From assembly GCA_023105745.1 (NCBI GenBank), contig JALGQZ010000015.1:379501-443500 (forward strand): a stretch of DNA of 64,000 nucleotides. The letters are read 5' to 3'. Position numbers and translations under genes: made by a program. Every line of letters begins with the position of its first letter. Within the stretch, counting starts at the first letter, position 1. Origin of the DNA: Austropuccinia psidii (taxonomy: Eukaryota > Basidiomycota > Pucciniomycetes > Pucciniales > Sphaerophragmiaceae). Below are positions 1-11,969 of the stretch, piece by piece. A model generated the notes under the pieces. The model did not search any database, was not told the origin of the DNA, and saw nothing but the letters and a program-made list of their open reading frames with translations.

Positions 1-1293
1 CACCCTACTAGAACCAATTTTGGTTCTGGTGGTTACTTCTTCTAGTATATTGATAATATCCTCTGCTGAAGATTGTTCAGTAGTCCTGCTTTTGACAGCA
101 TGCTCTAAGTCACCTCCACATTGTCTCAGAATTTTTCTATGGATCATAAATTCTGACATGTCAGGATATAATGCTGTTAATCTGTCCTTTTGTTGGCAAA
201 ACCATGGTAAAGCTTTGTCTTTATCAGCATTAAATTTGGCAGATTCAAAGGCTGTTTCAACTTTAAACCTCCAAGCATCATTTGCCCATTTGTTGATGAT
301 TTGGGTTTTCCACCAAGTCCAACTCTGGTGTCCATGTGCTTGTCTTATTTTGATGTACCATCTGTGAGCTGATCTGGTAAACAAGGTGTTAAACCTGGCT
401 GTTACCAATCTGTCTGGTAATTCAAAATCCTCTTTGATCATGTCAATACCTCTAATGAATTCCATATGGTCATACTCTCCTTCACCACTGAAGTGAGGCC
501 ATTCTTTAAGTTTTGGAACTTCTTTCAAGAGTGCTTGGCCCATTGATGGTTCCAAGTTATGAAAAGAAGTGGATAATTCATTTTTTAATTGTGAATTATC
601 AGGATCCAATACTTGTGGATTTGAAATTCTTGTGCCCTCATTTTGATTTAGAGGTGTAGACATTCTTGGTAAGGTGTTCAGTAATTGTTCAATGTCATTC
701 ATTTTACTGTTGCTACACCTTTGGGAATTTCTGTATTCATGTTGGAAGCTTTGTATTAAATTTATTACTTCAATTTTATACATGTCTTCTTTATGTGTAA
801 GTTCTTGCCATAACTCTGTCTGTCTTGTATTATCAGCAGTGACTTGATTCAATTTCATTGATAATTTTGATACTTCTTCTTGTGAAGCATCAAAACACTT
901 TTTCAAGGCAATGGTATATGTCTTTACTTCAGTAAATGAATTTGAAATGTCATCAAGGACTTTCTTGTTATCTGTCTTGATAATATTTATGGCTTGTTTA
1001 ATTCTTGTTTCAATTATGTCATCAATATTGAATTTAGAATATTTATCTGTTAATTCTTTAATAATGGCAGATTGTTCATTTATTTTAATGTTAGAAGAAT
1101 TGTCATTATTAGAATTTTTAATTGTTCTTAAAACTTTTTCAAAACACATAAGTGTTTCATTAATTTGGCACAGACTCAGGTTGTTTGTTTTAATGTTGTT
1201 ACAAATGGTGTCATTTTTATCAGAAAGATGTTTTTTCACGTCATTTATAGCATTATACAACTCTGGGATGGAATCAAATATGTCAGAAATCAT
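1..1293 (-). CDS. Gag (start of Gag-Pol) of a Ty3/gypsy retrotransposon, partial
   Basis: Reading the minus strand from the ATG at 1293 there is no stop codon down to base 1, about 431 codons; the frame continues outside the window. The first ~250 residues are Asn/Lys/Glu-rich and look coiled-coil. The second half is the Gag core: WPHFSGEGEYDH, then WYIKIRQ, then WWKTQIINKWANDAW, which aligns motif by motif with element E at 61441-61900. Gag packages the element RNA in a cytoplasmic particle. The start ATG overlaps the TGA of the upstream ORF1 as ATGA (1290-1293), so this frame is -1 relative to ORF1. Unlike the E copy it has no internal stop here, so this is the better preserved copy. Assignment to Gag rests on the E copy, where the same region leads into a zinc knuckle, protease and RT. 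Confidence 0.82.
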   Translation of the reverse strand, partial: MISDIFDSIPELYNAINDVKKHLSDKNDTICNNIKTNNLSLCQINETLMCFEKVLRTIKNSNNDNSSNIKINEQSAIIKELTDKYSKFNIDDIIETRIKQAINIIKTDNKKVLDDISNSFTEVKTYTIALKKCFDASQEEVSKLSMKLNQVTADNTRQTELWQELTHKEDMYKIEVINLIQSFQHEYRNSQRCSNSKMNDIEQLLNTLPRMSTPLNQNEGTRISNPQVLDPDNSQLKNELSTSFHNLEPSMGQALLKEVPKLKEWPHFSGEGEYDHMEFIRGIDMIKEDFELPDRLVTARFNTLFTRSAHRWYIKIRQAHGHQSWTWWKTQIINKWANDAWRFKVETAFESAKFNADKDKALPWFCQQKDRLTALYPDMSEFMIHRKILRQCGGDLEHAVKSRTTEQSSAEDIINILEEVTTRTKIGSSRV

Positions 1294-2201
1294 TTCTGGA
1301 ACCTTAATCTGGCTTCCTCCTTCTTCTGTAATTCCATCATGGTTCTGGCCATCTGAAATACATTTTCCATGGCATCCTGCTGAATCTTTGGGATTCTGTA
1401 GCCCTGGCTGTAAGGTTTTGGAGCTGGTGCCTTCCCTTTGCCCTTGTTTGGAGGTTGTGGCTGCTTTTTCATGTTGGAATTGCTGCTGCTGGCCACTGGG
1501 GCTGTTTTTGGCACTGGTTTGGGTGGTGGAGGGTTGTTTTTCCTCCATTCTAGTGTCAAAAGCATCATGTTTTTCTTCTCCATCAATGGATGCCATCCAT
1601 TGAGCAATTTGCAAGTGTTGGGATGGCCCAAGAATTTTCTTACTGTCAGGTAAGAATTCATGCAATTCTTCCACAGGTCTGCAAGGATCTGGTACTCCTT
1701 GAATTGGAGTGAATTGTTGTATGCACTGTGGCTGGCTTTGTATATGTCCACAGAGGCTTGTTGTGGCGGTGTCAGCTCTTTTTGAAGGTAAAATGGTATT
1801 ATCAGCTTCAGAATGACCCATTTTAGTTGTTTGGAAGTCATCAACTGACCCTTTTCCTTCTGTACCTGGTTGGCCTCTGCCATAATCACGTCTATTACCT
1901 CTTTGGGAGCTGCTTGAGGGGTTGTAGCTGGCTCCTGACCTGGTTGAAGGCATAATTATGGTTAAAAAAGGCTTAAAATAGTATTTTTACGTCAAAAACT
2001 TACTATTGGCCAAATTCTTAGCCTTCTGAAGAGTATTACTTATCTCCAAGTTAATTAATTCAGAAGATATTGGTTCAGGCTGGTTATTTTGAGTCACAAT
2101 AACAGTACTATTATGATCAGAATTAACAGTACTGGCAGGGATAATGCTGGTTACTGTTGAGGCTGTTTCAATGTTTTCTTGTCTTACCACGTTGTCAGAC
2201 A
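1290..2201 (-). CDS. ORF1 protein of the gypsy element, spliced, function unknown
   Basis: Two exons can be read on the minus strand: 2201-2004 and 1939-1290. The intron (2003-1940) has GTAAGT and CAACCAG borders and the phases join (A|GT). A further 3' splice site (TTTTAG) at 2203-2202 suggests a small exon nearer the LTR that holds the true start. The protein is basic and Pro/Lys-rich in its second half and ends with the block PYSQGYRIPKIQQDAM followed by VFQMARTMMEL. The same block occurs at 60655-60755 in element E, which shows that this frame is the real one. The TGA stop at 1292-1290 overlaps the Gag ATG. I do not recognise a known domain; it sits where Gag N-terminal sequence would be expected and may be an accessory or Gag-leader protein. 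Confidence 0.6.
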
Positions 2202-2401
2202 CTAAAATTAATGAAAAAGCCAATTAATTAAGTAAAAAAAGTTATTTCAAAAAAGAAATAAAAATATAAGCCTCACTTATAATATGAAAAAAATTATTTT
2301 TTAAGGATTTTTTTGGATTATAAGTATTTTTTATATGTTTTTAAATTTTTCAATATAAGAAAAAAGATTTAAAAAGAGTAAAAAAAATATGTCACAGGTA
2401 A

Positions 2402-2424
2402 AATATCACGGCTGGGCCCCCAAA
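2402..2424 (-). other. Candidate primer-binding site
   Basis: Directly inside the LTR, on the minus strand, lies TTTGGGGGCCCAGCCGTGAT. Element E has nearly the same string (59379-59402) directly after its LTR end, although the two LTRs are otherwise different families. Conservation exactly at this place, beginning with a TGG, is what a tRNA primer site should look like. I cannot name the tRNA. Confidence 0.5.
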
Positions 2425-4259
2425 TGTAAGGTGTGGATATGAAACTTTGATTAAAAATCAAGTACTTTTCCTGTCCTCAAAATTTGTATAAGGTAAAATT
2501 CAGTTAAAAATAGTATGAAATATTATTTTTAAGAGAAAACACGCCAATTTTATTGTTTATAACTTTATTAGTATAAAACAATAATATAAAAATTTATTGT
2601 TTTACCAACAATAAAGATTTATCCAAAAAATACTCTACAAGAGATATTTTAAGGCTACAAAAGAAATTTCTTCAAGAGCAATTTCAATTGGAATTAATTG
2701 AGCAAAGAACTGCAAGCAATTAATTAAAGAACAAAGTCTTTAAAAAGAATATTAAAGAGAAAACACGCCCAAAAGTGACCAGAGTGAATTTGGAAACAAA
2801 GTGACAAAGTTAACAGTGATGAAAGATGCTTTAATTCACTTTTGGGGTGGTTCAGGGGTAAAAATGATTATAAGAGTTACAAACAATGATTATAATGATT
2901 TTTTCACGTGGTTAAAAGGTTTAAAATGATTTAAAAGAGGTGGTTGGAATCTTTTATTGATTGGTTTAACAGTTTTAAACTAATTAATAAAAGGAAAAGA
3001 TTCTAACATGAAGAGAAAAGTGGGGTAAAGAAGACATTCTTTTATAGCCATCAATTCTCTTACTCCAAAAGTAAAATTTACTCTTGTCAGTCGTGAAAAA
3101 CAGTCTGACAACAGAAAAGCCAATTATGGCATCATTGAACCCTGGTTTAGACCAAAAAGGGCTGGTTTAAGCCATTTTTAGCCATTTTTAGCCATTTTAG
3201 ACCCTTAAATCAGCCATTACTATAGCAATACCAGGCCTAGAGCCTTCAAAACACGTCAGAATGTGTGTCAGAGGCGTAGAAACCAGTTAAAACTGTTTTT
3301 ATTATGATTGTTTTATCTTAAGGGTAGTTTTACCTTCTTGGCAACAGCTAAAACTACCCCAGTTGGTATCAAAACCTCATCATCAATTGAGTCCACAGAC
3401 CCTGTAACTCAATTCCAGGCCAAAAGTGATGAACTTTTGCGTGAATTTTGACATCCCACGCCTGTCAGCAAGGAATTTGGGGGTCTAGCTCCCCCTTAGA
3501 GCTGGAGTTCCTTTTCCCCCCCAAATTTAATCTTTCCAATTTATTTTTCCTTTAATTCCTCATCATGTATTATACTTATAATTTATACATGTAGTTCAAT
3601 TCAATTGTACAGTACAATACAGTAATAATTGACACCTCATATGTAAATCAAAGTTCACTTATGTAATACACGCGCACATTTTGACATTTCAATTGAATTC
3701 AATTGAAAATACTTCAATTCCTCATAACTTCTAAACTAAACACAACACCTCAATTTTAACACAAAAATTGATGGTTAACACCACATGTGGTGTGAAGTAA
3801 ATTAAGGTTTTGAGGATTTTCAACTTTTGTATTGAAAATACTAAAAACTTAATTTAAGCTTATTTAGAGTTGAGTTACAAAAATTTCACTCAGAGGTGAC
3901 CCCACCTGATTTTTTATGAGGAATCCAATGGTGAAATAAAATTTATATGTTTATTTATTGGATAAAAAGTTATAATAAATTTTATTTAACTTTTTTCCAA
4001 ATTTATTTATTTTTTCACAATTTTGTTAAAATTTCATTTTTACTTAAATTTTTCAAGTATAAATGTAATTTTATATTTACAAAATTTAAAGTAATTTTAT
4101 TTTTAAATTATAATTAATTTTTTATTTTTAATATAATTTTATATTTATATTTTTTATTTTTATTTTAATAATATAAATAAATTTATTTTATTTATATTAA
4201 TATGTTATTTTTTATATTTGTGGTCTTTTGGGTATATGAAATTACCTCTAAGGCTCACA
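2425..4259 (-). repeat. LTR, family D, copy 1 (5' LTR of the left element)
   Basis: The 1835-bp block runs on the minus strand from TGTGAGCCTTAGAGG (at 4259) to CCACACCTTACA (at 2425), with TG..CA ends. Near-identical copies lie at 17927-19755 and, inverted, at 21929-23663. It lies upstream of ORF1/Gag on the minus strand, hence it is the 5' LTR; the 3' LTR is outside the window. Inside are a GC-rich segment with potential hairpins (3470-3540) and a very AT-rich end. The outer flank begins ACAAT at 4260. Confidence 0.85.
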
Positions 4260-5052
4260 ACAATTATGAAAGAAAGATAGTGAAATACCTAATAAAAGTA
4301 AAATGATTTCAGATTGCATCATATAACAAAAGGAAAACAGTTTGAATTAAATCACATAAAGTAAAAATAATTTGAACTGCAATTTCTCAAAAATATTTTT
4401 CATTGTTAGATCCTTTGTGTAAATTGGTTTTATTTGGTTTCTTTGAATTAATGAACAAGCTATAAATACAATATACTGTTCTGCAAAATACTGTTAGTTT
4501 TAAAAAAACACCATCAAGTAAAACAGAATAGAACATAGGAAAATATTATTAGATGAATCAATTGTGCTCTGCGGTCGTACTAGCGCAATGATGAAAAGAT
4601 CTTTTTATACTTTCTTTTGTTTCCTCAATTTTTTCTTGATAAATAGATTTATTGGATTCTTTTATTCCAAAAAACTTACTTTCTCTCATCTTTTTGAATC
4701 AATGCCTTGATTGATTTGGATTTTCCTCTTGTGCATCTTTCTTATGTTAGCCCAATCATTTTCATCTCTTTCTCCTACTCCTCTATCATACCTCTATTCT
4801 TTTTTCTGCCACACATATTATTTTGTTCAATTGTAATATCACCTATTCCTTGGGAAATCAAATAATACCAACATTATAAGCTTCCAAACGTCTCCAAGAT
4901 CAATAATTCTATATATCAAGATCACCCATGAATTTCAATAATTACCATAAGAGAAATTTCCCACAAGAAAGCAAATCATCAAGTGAGACTATTATAAAGA
5001 AGATAGTCAAAAAAAAAACCAAAAGACTCAACAACTGGAAGCCAAACTCCAA
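4260..5052. other. AT-rich intergenic DNA, no gene seen
   Basis: No coding frame, RNA gene or clear repeat is visible between the outer LTR edge and the first decayed gene. A CT-rich stretch at 4600-4860 and short A tracts are the only texture. Confidence 0.6.
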
Positions 5053-6794
5053 ATGTGTGAGCATTCCCTTGAATATTTGCTAGCCAAGCTCAATATAAAA
5101 GAGGCTGGTACCTCTAAAGGAACACAATCAGAAATTGCAAAAGGAAAACAACATCAACACTCAAGCATTTCTGTTGGCCAAGCCATATTACAAAATCTAT
5201 CCTCCCAAAATGCTTTACACAAAAATTCAAATATGAAAAGCAAGATACCTCAAATGGTCAAACAAATGGTTGGAAAAAAATTTTGTAACCCACCTTTACC
5301 ATGGAAGCAAAACCAAAATCAACTGTTCAATATAAAAATCCCTGAGGGATTTAAGCCTAAAAAGGAAAGAAATTATTTTAATCAGAGTGAGTTGTTTGAT
5401 AAATTTGCTCACTCACATGTTTTTTTAATAATAGAAGTCATTCTACAAACACATTAAGATTCTTTGGGGCCTTGTATATCAAAATACAATCCCAATCTCA
5501 CCTGACTATTCTATGTTAAAGGAATTTCATTGTCTCTTTTCATTATTAAAAGAAATTACTGTGCATTCCAAAAAACACAAATATACTACCATTAGTTCCA
5601 TTGGAAGAAATCCTTACATTGAGAAACATGAGACAAGGAAAGAAGAAATTAAGAACTTCAATTATAGACATGAGAAATCTTTCAATCAAGTTCATTATTT
5701 GATTTTTGACCAAGCTTGGGATTTGCCAATGGGCTCCTGATCTTGAGGATGAATGTGATACCTTATAAAATGAAGCCTGAAGGATTAGTGAAATTCAAAC
5801 ATTATGGCAGATCTCCATTGGAGGATCATACAAATTTATGAGTTTCAATTTCAGCTATCTTGAAGATTTGAAACTACTTACAAAAGTTTAAAATCACTAC
5901 ATACATTGGTATATGGCCCAAAGATATAAGAAATAAGAAAAAGAGATTGGTAGTAATGCTAAGGATGAAGGAAGAAGAGCCATTTTGAGAGGCAGATGAA
6001 AGGTTAGTATAATAATTTAGTAAGCAGGTACCGCTTTTTTAACTAACTTAAATATTTTTATTCAGCTCAAGAATTTTCTATATAAATTTGCAGTTGCCCA
6101 TGAATTCCCACAGCAATACCTAAAGGTTTTAGCTAGTCCTGATGCACACAGAGATGATGAATTAGATGCAATTTTTGACAAGTAAATTATAAAAAAGGTG
6201 GAATGCAGATCGAAAAAGGCAAAACAGTTCATGAGAGTGCATAATGAGGAAATTGAAAAGGCTCAAAATGCTGAATGAAAATGAAATCAAAGATGTCAGT
6301 GTCAAATTCCAGCAAATGGAATGACTTCAACAAGTAAATATACACCTAAATGCCTTCCTATTGAGTTTTACAATCCAGAATGGTACAAAAACCATACATC
6401 AGGCTGAAAACTATCATTTGCTGATTCATACAATGTAGCATTTCTTCCTGACAATTCCAAATCACTTCTAGGAAATCAGCATCCAGATGAAAGACTCAGT
6501 GATAAACGATTCACTCAAAAATATTGGGAAGAGGTTATTGAGGCTTACAATATTTCACACAAGATGGTAAATGATGAAAATGTTGATGATTCCATTGCCA
6601 ATGACATTGAAGACCTTGAGTATTTGAATGAAGAAACTGTTGATGAAGCAAATTCAATTAATAAAGCCAATAATGATCAAGGTAAATTCTCTCATATAGA
6701 AGATCTAGATACCAAGATGGAATATTTTGGTGACAATGATGTAGAAGTGCAATCTCATAATACATTTTTTAAACTTTCAAATGAATGGGCCTGA
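5053..6794 (+). pseudogene. Decayed gene of unknown function, next to the Tnp2 relic
   Basis: Open segments lie at 5053-5457, 5513-5740 and 6564-6794, joined by stretches that stay coding-like but hold stops (for example about 6060-6180, 6340-6560). A plausible intron ends at TTTATTCAG near 6064. Recognisable phrases are IPEGFKPKKERNY, AHEFPQQYLKVLASPDAHRD, LLGNQHPDERLSDKRF with KYWEEVIEAYNISH, and an acidic tail rich in Asp/Glu/Asn. This ordered set resembles a repeated rust-fungus protein family I know only as hypothetical. It converges on the transposase relic on the other strand; CACTA elements often carry a second gene, so it may be an accessory protein of the same transposon. This link is inference. 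Confidence 0.45.
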
Positions 6795-7511
6795 TCAGTT
6801 TTCATAGTAGATGGTTATTGTAAATAATTGAATTAATACTCCTTTGGTTGTGAGGTTATGTTTGATACATATTTTTAGAATTAAATGAATATTTATTTTC
6901 TTGATTATTTGTTTGAAAAAAAACTTTTACCTAAATATCTTTTATAATCAATTTGAAATTTTTTGGTTTTTTTATACTTGTGTAGAGTTTATATTCTTTT
7001 TCTTTTGAGGATCAGCTTAGAATGGATTGATAGTCAGAATACATATACATGTAGATAGATTTGGAAGAATATTTTATAGATTAATCAAAACAAGGTTGGT
7101 TTTCATTATTTTTTTGTGTTGGCTTGTTTCTCTGGTTGTTTTCTTGGGCTTTCTGTTTTGTAGTCTTGGTTTATATTGAAAATGCGATTCAAAAGGAAGA
7201 GAAAAAATTATTAATGACTGAATTAACACATTGTCTGATTAGGGAGAGAATATGATTACAGAAGATGTTTCTCATACAACAGTGTCCAAAATACTTACTT
7301 TAAAAATTCCTTCCTTGTATTCCAAATTAAGGAAACCATATTGTTAATCAAAATTCTCCAAACCAATGAGTTGGTTAATTGGGTGGGCCATATTTGAGGG
7401 ATTTTTGTATCCCAAAGTCCAAGCCAGAATTTTTAAATATTCTCCCAGTATGGAGATCTCTGATAGCAAAACATAACCATGCTTACCCCTGCTTGACAAT
7501 TGCTTCACACT
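6795..7511. other. Gap between two convergent decayed genes
   Basis: AT-rich sequence with no supported gene. The last ~140 bases (7370-7511) read on the minus strand may still belong to the transposase C-terminus, but stops interrupt every frame. Confidence 0.5.
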
Positions 7512-10235
7512 TCAGGAATCCAAAATTGTGTCAACATCTTCAAATTTTTTCTCTTTCTCTGTAACAGCTTCAAGCCACCCAACCATTAAAAGTGGCCCTT
7601 TGTGAATTTGATCATCTACTAAATTGAGGATGTGCACTATCTCCCCAAATTCAAACTTTACTTTTCCTTTTGTTAGATAGATTAGATTGTTGGGAGATTG
7701 CTTGGAAACCTTCAGTCCAAACGGCCAAGTCCCATAATTGATTTCAAATACTGATTTCCTCAGGACAATGGAGTTGCATGGAAGAGGTAGTTCAGAGTAT
7801 TGTCGGAGCTGAGGCATTACCTTTTTTAGATGATTTAATAATTTAAAATAAGAATCATCATCTATTAAGGTTTCATTAATTAAGAATTTTGAATTTTTGG
7901 ATACGACCACCCCTATATCAGGTTTGATTTTCTGAAGCCTCTGTAATTCCCCAAATTTTTGCATGATTGTCTCTTCAACAGGACCTTTGAAATATGATTG
8001 ATAATCAGAAGCTTATATAAGCAAAATTGACAAAGACTCAATTTACATACCTGCTAGTGAGCTTGTTTTGACTTTCTGGAGTAAACAAATCAGTCTTTCT
8101 CAACCATATTCAGTGATGCCATTCATAGTAACCCATCTCATTAGCTGTTCAGGAATTTCGATGGAATAGTGGTGATTGTGTACAATGCAAATATGAGGAA
8201 ATAAATTCTCAGAAGAATTCTGATAAATTGCCAACGATTTTTCAAAGGAATTAGCATATTGTTGAGTTATTGAGCATGTTCCAACAATGTCAGTGCACTG
8301 AAATTGACCAGAAGGTGATTACTTGGCCCCAGATCCCATAGAAGATCCAATAAAATTAATGGAAGATAAATGCCAAATAGAACTGACCATTCATTCTCTT
8401 TTGGCTTTCCAGCTTGAGCTGTGCCAATTTTTGATGGTATAAAGCTAACCCCTTTAGGAACAATTACTTCATTGAGTCTACTCCTAATCTTCTCTATTAT
8501 TTCTTCAAAAAGGAAACCCCTAACTTCCAACTCATTTTCATTTTCTGATGCAAATTTATCTACCATTTCTTCATCTGATCCCACAGAACATTCAGCCGAT
8601 GAGCACATTTGTTTTATAAATTTCTTATTGAAGCCCCATCAATAACAAAGGTGATGTTTTAAAACCCCTTTATACCAGTTATGAACTATTCCTAAAAATA
8701 TATTTGAGACTGGGTCTCAATAAGGTAAATCATTGAGCTCTGACCAACAGATTCCATTCTCCTTGGAAATTTCTGCTGTAATCTTACTGTCCTTGTGTCC
8801 TTCAATCAATGAGATGCACCCAAAACTTCTCTTTTTTCACAAGCCTTTCCAAGCATTAGTTAAACCCTTCCATTGTCCTCAATTTCACAACAAGAGAGAA
8901 AGTGCTTAGCAGAATGTGACATGAATCCCCCTACTTTGTGAGTATCAATAATATCACAAATTAAGCCTACCAATCTGATAATTACCCTACAACCATGTGG
9001 ATAGTTAGGTGTCTTGATCACAATTTTCCAATTTAACTCCATTAATTAATTGACTAAGGGTTTCAGGATGTTGTTGATTGTAATAATATCTGGCTGGTTT
9101 GGTGACGGTATCACACCAGCCAAACCGGTGTATTTTGGTTGAAATCATTCTTGGGGTTTAAGATTAAGGCAATAGAGAACCAATATGCCCATTGATATTT
9201 GTTTTCCTGTAATATTATTTCCTCTGGGATTGAACCAATCAACAAAAAGCCCAAAAACTTATTGAAGGTGGTGAGGCAAGGAGGTTTGTGAAAATATTTC
9301 TTTCCAAATATTAGCTTGTGAAAAATCAAAAAAAACTGTACCTTGACAACATGATGAGCTTTGTTCCCATTCTTTAATTTGCTCTTCAACACCTGGAACA
9401 TTAAGTAACCAGGTAACCCATTAAATAATTGATTTCATAATGAACATTGCCTTTGGGTTAAAAAGCCAACTTTGGCCATGTAATGGAATTCGACCATACT
9501 TTGGAGGTAGATGGGATTGTGGAAAATGTCTTCTTATAAATTGGATTCTAGGAAAGGGATGCACCTTTTGAGGTTTGAAAATCTCTTCATAACACTGATT
9601 TCTTGATAAATGAGGCTTTTAGGTCCAGTCTTCTAGTGCAACTTCAATGTCATAAGGAGCATAACACCATGGGCAAAAAACATATTTTTCAAATGCGAAT
9701 TTCAAATTCAAACATTTGGAAATCATACGGATATCACAAGAGATGGTAGATAGCTTATTGTTTTTGGGTTGTTTTTTTTGGAGACAAGCTCAATGATGTA
9801 AACAATGTTATCTCTTGCTCTTCTGCAGTTTTCTCTGCTAAGTCCACATGCGAGATATAGCCATGTTGCAAAATATAAGATCAAATGTGAAAAAAAGAAG
9901 TCCAATATCAGTGAGGTTTCAAAATAAAAAGAAGGGAGAAAATAACAAAACCAACTGATTATCTTTGATTTAATATTGAAATTTCTTCTGGGTGCAATTT
10001 CATCTGGATCACTGTATATGTCTTCATCATTTGAGGAGAGATGTGTTGAGATTTGTTCTTCCTTGCTGAGTGAAATTTTAGAAATACCAGGAGTTATGAA
10101 AGATGCTTCCTCCTGTGCCACCTTTTTCCATTGCCTTATTTGTGTACCATGATCAACATATAGATCATTGCAAATAGTCTCATCAGAAGTAGACACTTGG
10201 TAGTTCTTGCAGTGTGGGCAAGTGCAAAAATCCAT
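7512..10235 (-). pseudogene. CACTA/EnSpm-like Tnp2 transposase, decayed
   Basis: Fragments appear in the right order on the minus strand. The N-terminus (10235-9723) begins MDFCTCPHCKNYQ, a Cys-rich start, followed by an acidic linker. A middle piece (9401-9111) has the pattern ending in a LNPKNDFNQN-like turn; next (9042-8860) GCRVIIRLVGLICDIIDTHK with VGGFMSHSAKHFLSCC, which is the Tnp2 pattern of a short catalytic-domain strand followed by a Cys pair; then (8608-8267) IPSKIGTAQAGKPKENEWSV and a hydrophobic LFGIYLPLILLDLLW; and last (7964-7512) the C-terminal part around NYGTWPFGLKVSKQSPNNLI. All pieces are in different frames with stops between, so the enzyme is dead. Tnp2 proteins cut and paste CACTA DNA transposons; I found no matching terminal inverted repeats. 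Confidence 0.62.
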
Positions 10236-11969
10236 TAAAGTAATGTATTCAACCTATGAAATTGAAAAATAGAAAATAAAAGTTGGTTTTATTCAGTTTA
10301 AATGAATAATAATAATGAAATAATACCTTTTATCTCAACAGTAAAATAATAATAATTAGAGATTGGTGTTAAAAAGAGAAAAATTTAAATTCAAAAAAAG
10401 AGTATTTATTGATTTAATTTAGCAAGTTATAAGGTATATACAACATAATTGCATACCCTAGTTTTTGGGCTTCACAGCCAGACCACACACAGCACTTTCC
10501 ACCAACTGCGACAAAGCTACATGGATGTGTTGAGGTGACATATGACTGTGTATGCCGCCTGTTTCCCGGGGGTGTCTTTACAAATTGAGCTAAGTGCTCA
10601 TTGCAGATGAGCAGTTAGTGAAGAAGCCATGCCTGATTTGACTATGTATTAGACCTGCCTAATCATGGTGAAGCAGGTGTGCAAGCATGCTTAAGAGAAA
10701 CTATAACATGCTCCAACAGAATCTAAAGTTTCTATAGCTCTTCATGAAGCTTCTGCTGAGGGTTATGATTATAATAACTATAAACCTCCACCAGACCCAG
10801 AGTTTTTGGGCAAATTAGTTGGTTCCTGCTACATGTTTTTTTTATGACTCAGTCAATGATTTTTGATGACTACCATTTTTTGCTATAATTGAATCTGTTG
10901 AATTTTAACGTTCTTTTGAACATTTATATAATATCAAATTGTCTCAATATAATTTTTGAATCTGGACTTCAAAAATTTTTCTCCAAGTTGAAACCAATGT
11001 GTTTTTTTTTGATTTTTTTATTGAAGAAATAATCAAACTCAAAAGAGTTTTTTAGATTTAATTGAGATTTCTGCATGATAAAAAAAGATGAGATAAAATA
11101 GCTGTGATACCTTCATTTTCTGCATTTTCTGCATTTTCTGTTTTTTATTTATTTATTTAAAGTTGAGGATAAGATGCTAGGAAATTAATCAAAATATTGT
11201 TAAAGAGGAGGTTTAATTCTTAATAACTCATACCTATCACGTATACATAAAATAATATTTTTTTTGTATCTAGATTTTTAGATTTAAAAAAAAAAATCAA
11301 GATTAATATTATTTCTTCTGTTGAAACCCAATCAGAAAAATTAAGCAACACTGAATTTTTTTCTTAATCATTGAATGAAATATATTTGTAGATACCAATG
11401 TAAAAAGCCTAAATAACAAAGAATATGAAAGAAATGATTGGTCTTGGCTTTCATCTTGAAGTGGAATGAAACTTTTTGTGTATTAATTTTCATAAACGTT
11501 CAATTTACTTGGATTATAGCTTGCTGAATCATTTCTATTTTACGCAGGGATGAATTCAGTACAACTAGATATAGCAATTATTATTTTTTTCATTGTGTAT
11601 TTTGGTTTGAATATTTGAAGATATTCTCATTTCTAAACATCCCAACAGAGCTTTTTGATTTGATAATTACTCTTCAACAAAGCACGTTAAATTAAATCAA
11701 TAAATGTGATACTAATTGATTTCTTTTTGAATATTTAAAATTGAGATTTATTTTCTGATAGTAATTAGTATGAATTAAATTTGATTTTTTTGTCTTGAGT
11801 ATCTAATTTTGGCTTTCACTACTCTTCAATGAATTCCAACAAGTTGAAAAAATTCTTGAGACAATTGAAAAGCTATTCGAGGAGCGATTGCTAATGAAAT
11901 ATTGATAATGAAGTGGGCCGGCCTGAATTCTAATTTAACGACGAGTCCCTCAGGGAGTTCGTTGTAAGC
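10236..11969. other. AT-rich intergenic DNA, no gene seen
   Basis: A less AT-rich island at 10450-10640 is upstream of the transposase relic and could be its old promoter. The remainder is A/T-rich with no coding frame or repeat I can support. Confidence 0.5.

Noticed and set aside
3475..3535. tRNA or small RNA gene at the GC-rich hairpin.
   Set aside because: No cloverleaf, no anticodon arm or T-arm consensus; it lies within an LTR and is absent from one copy.
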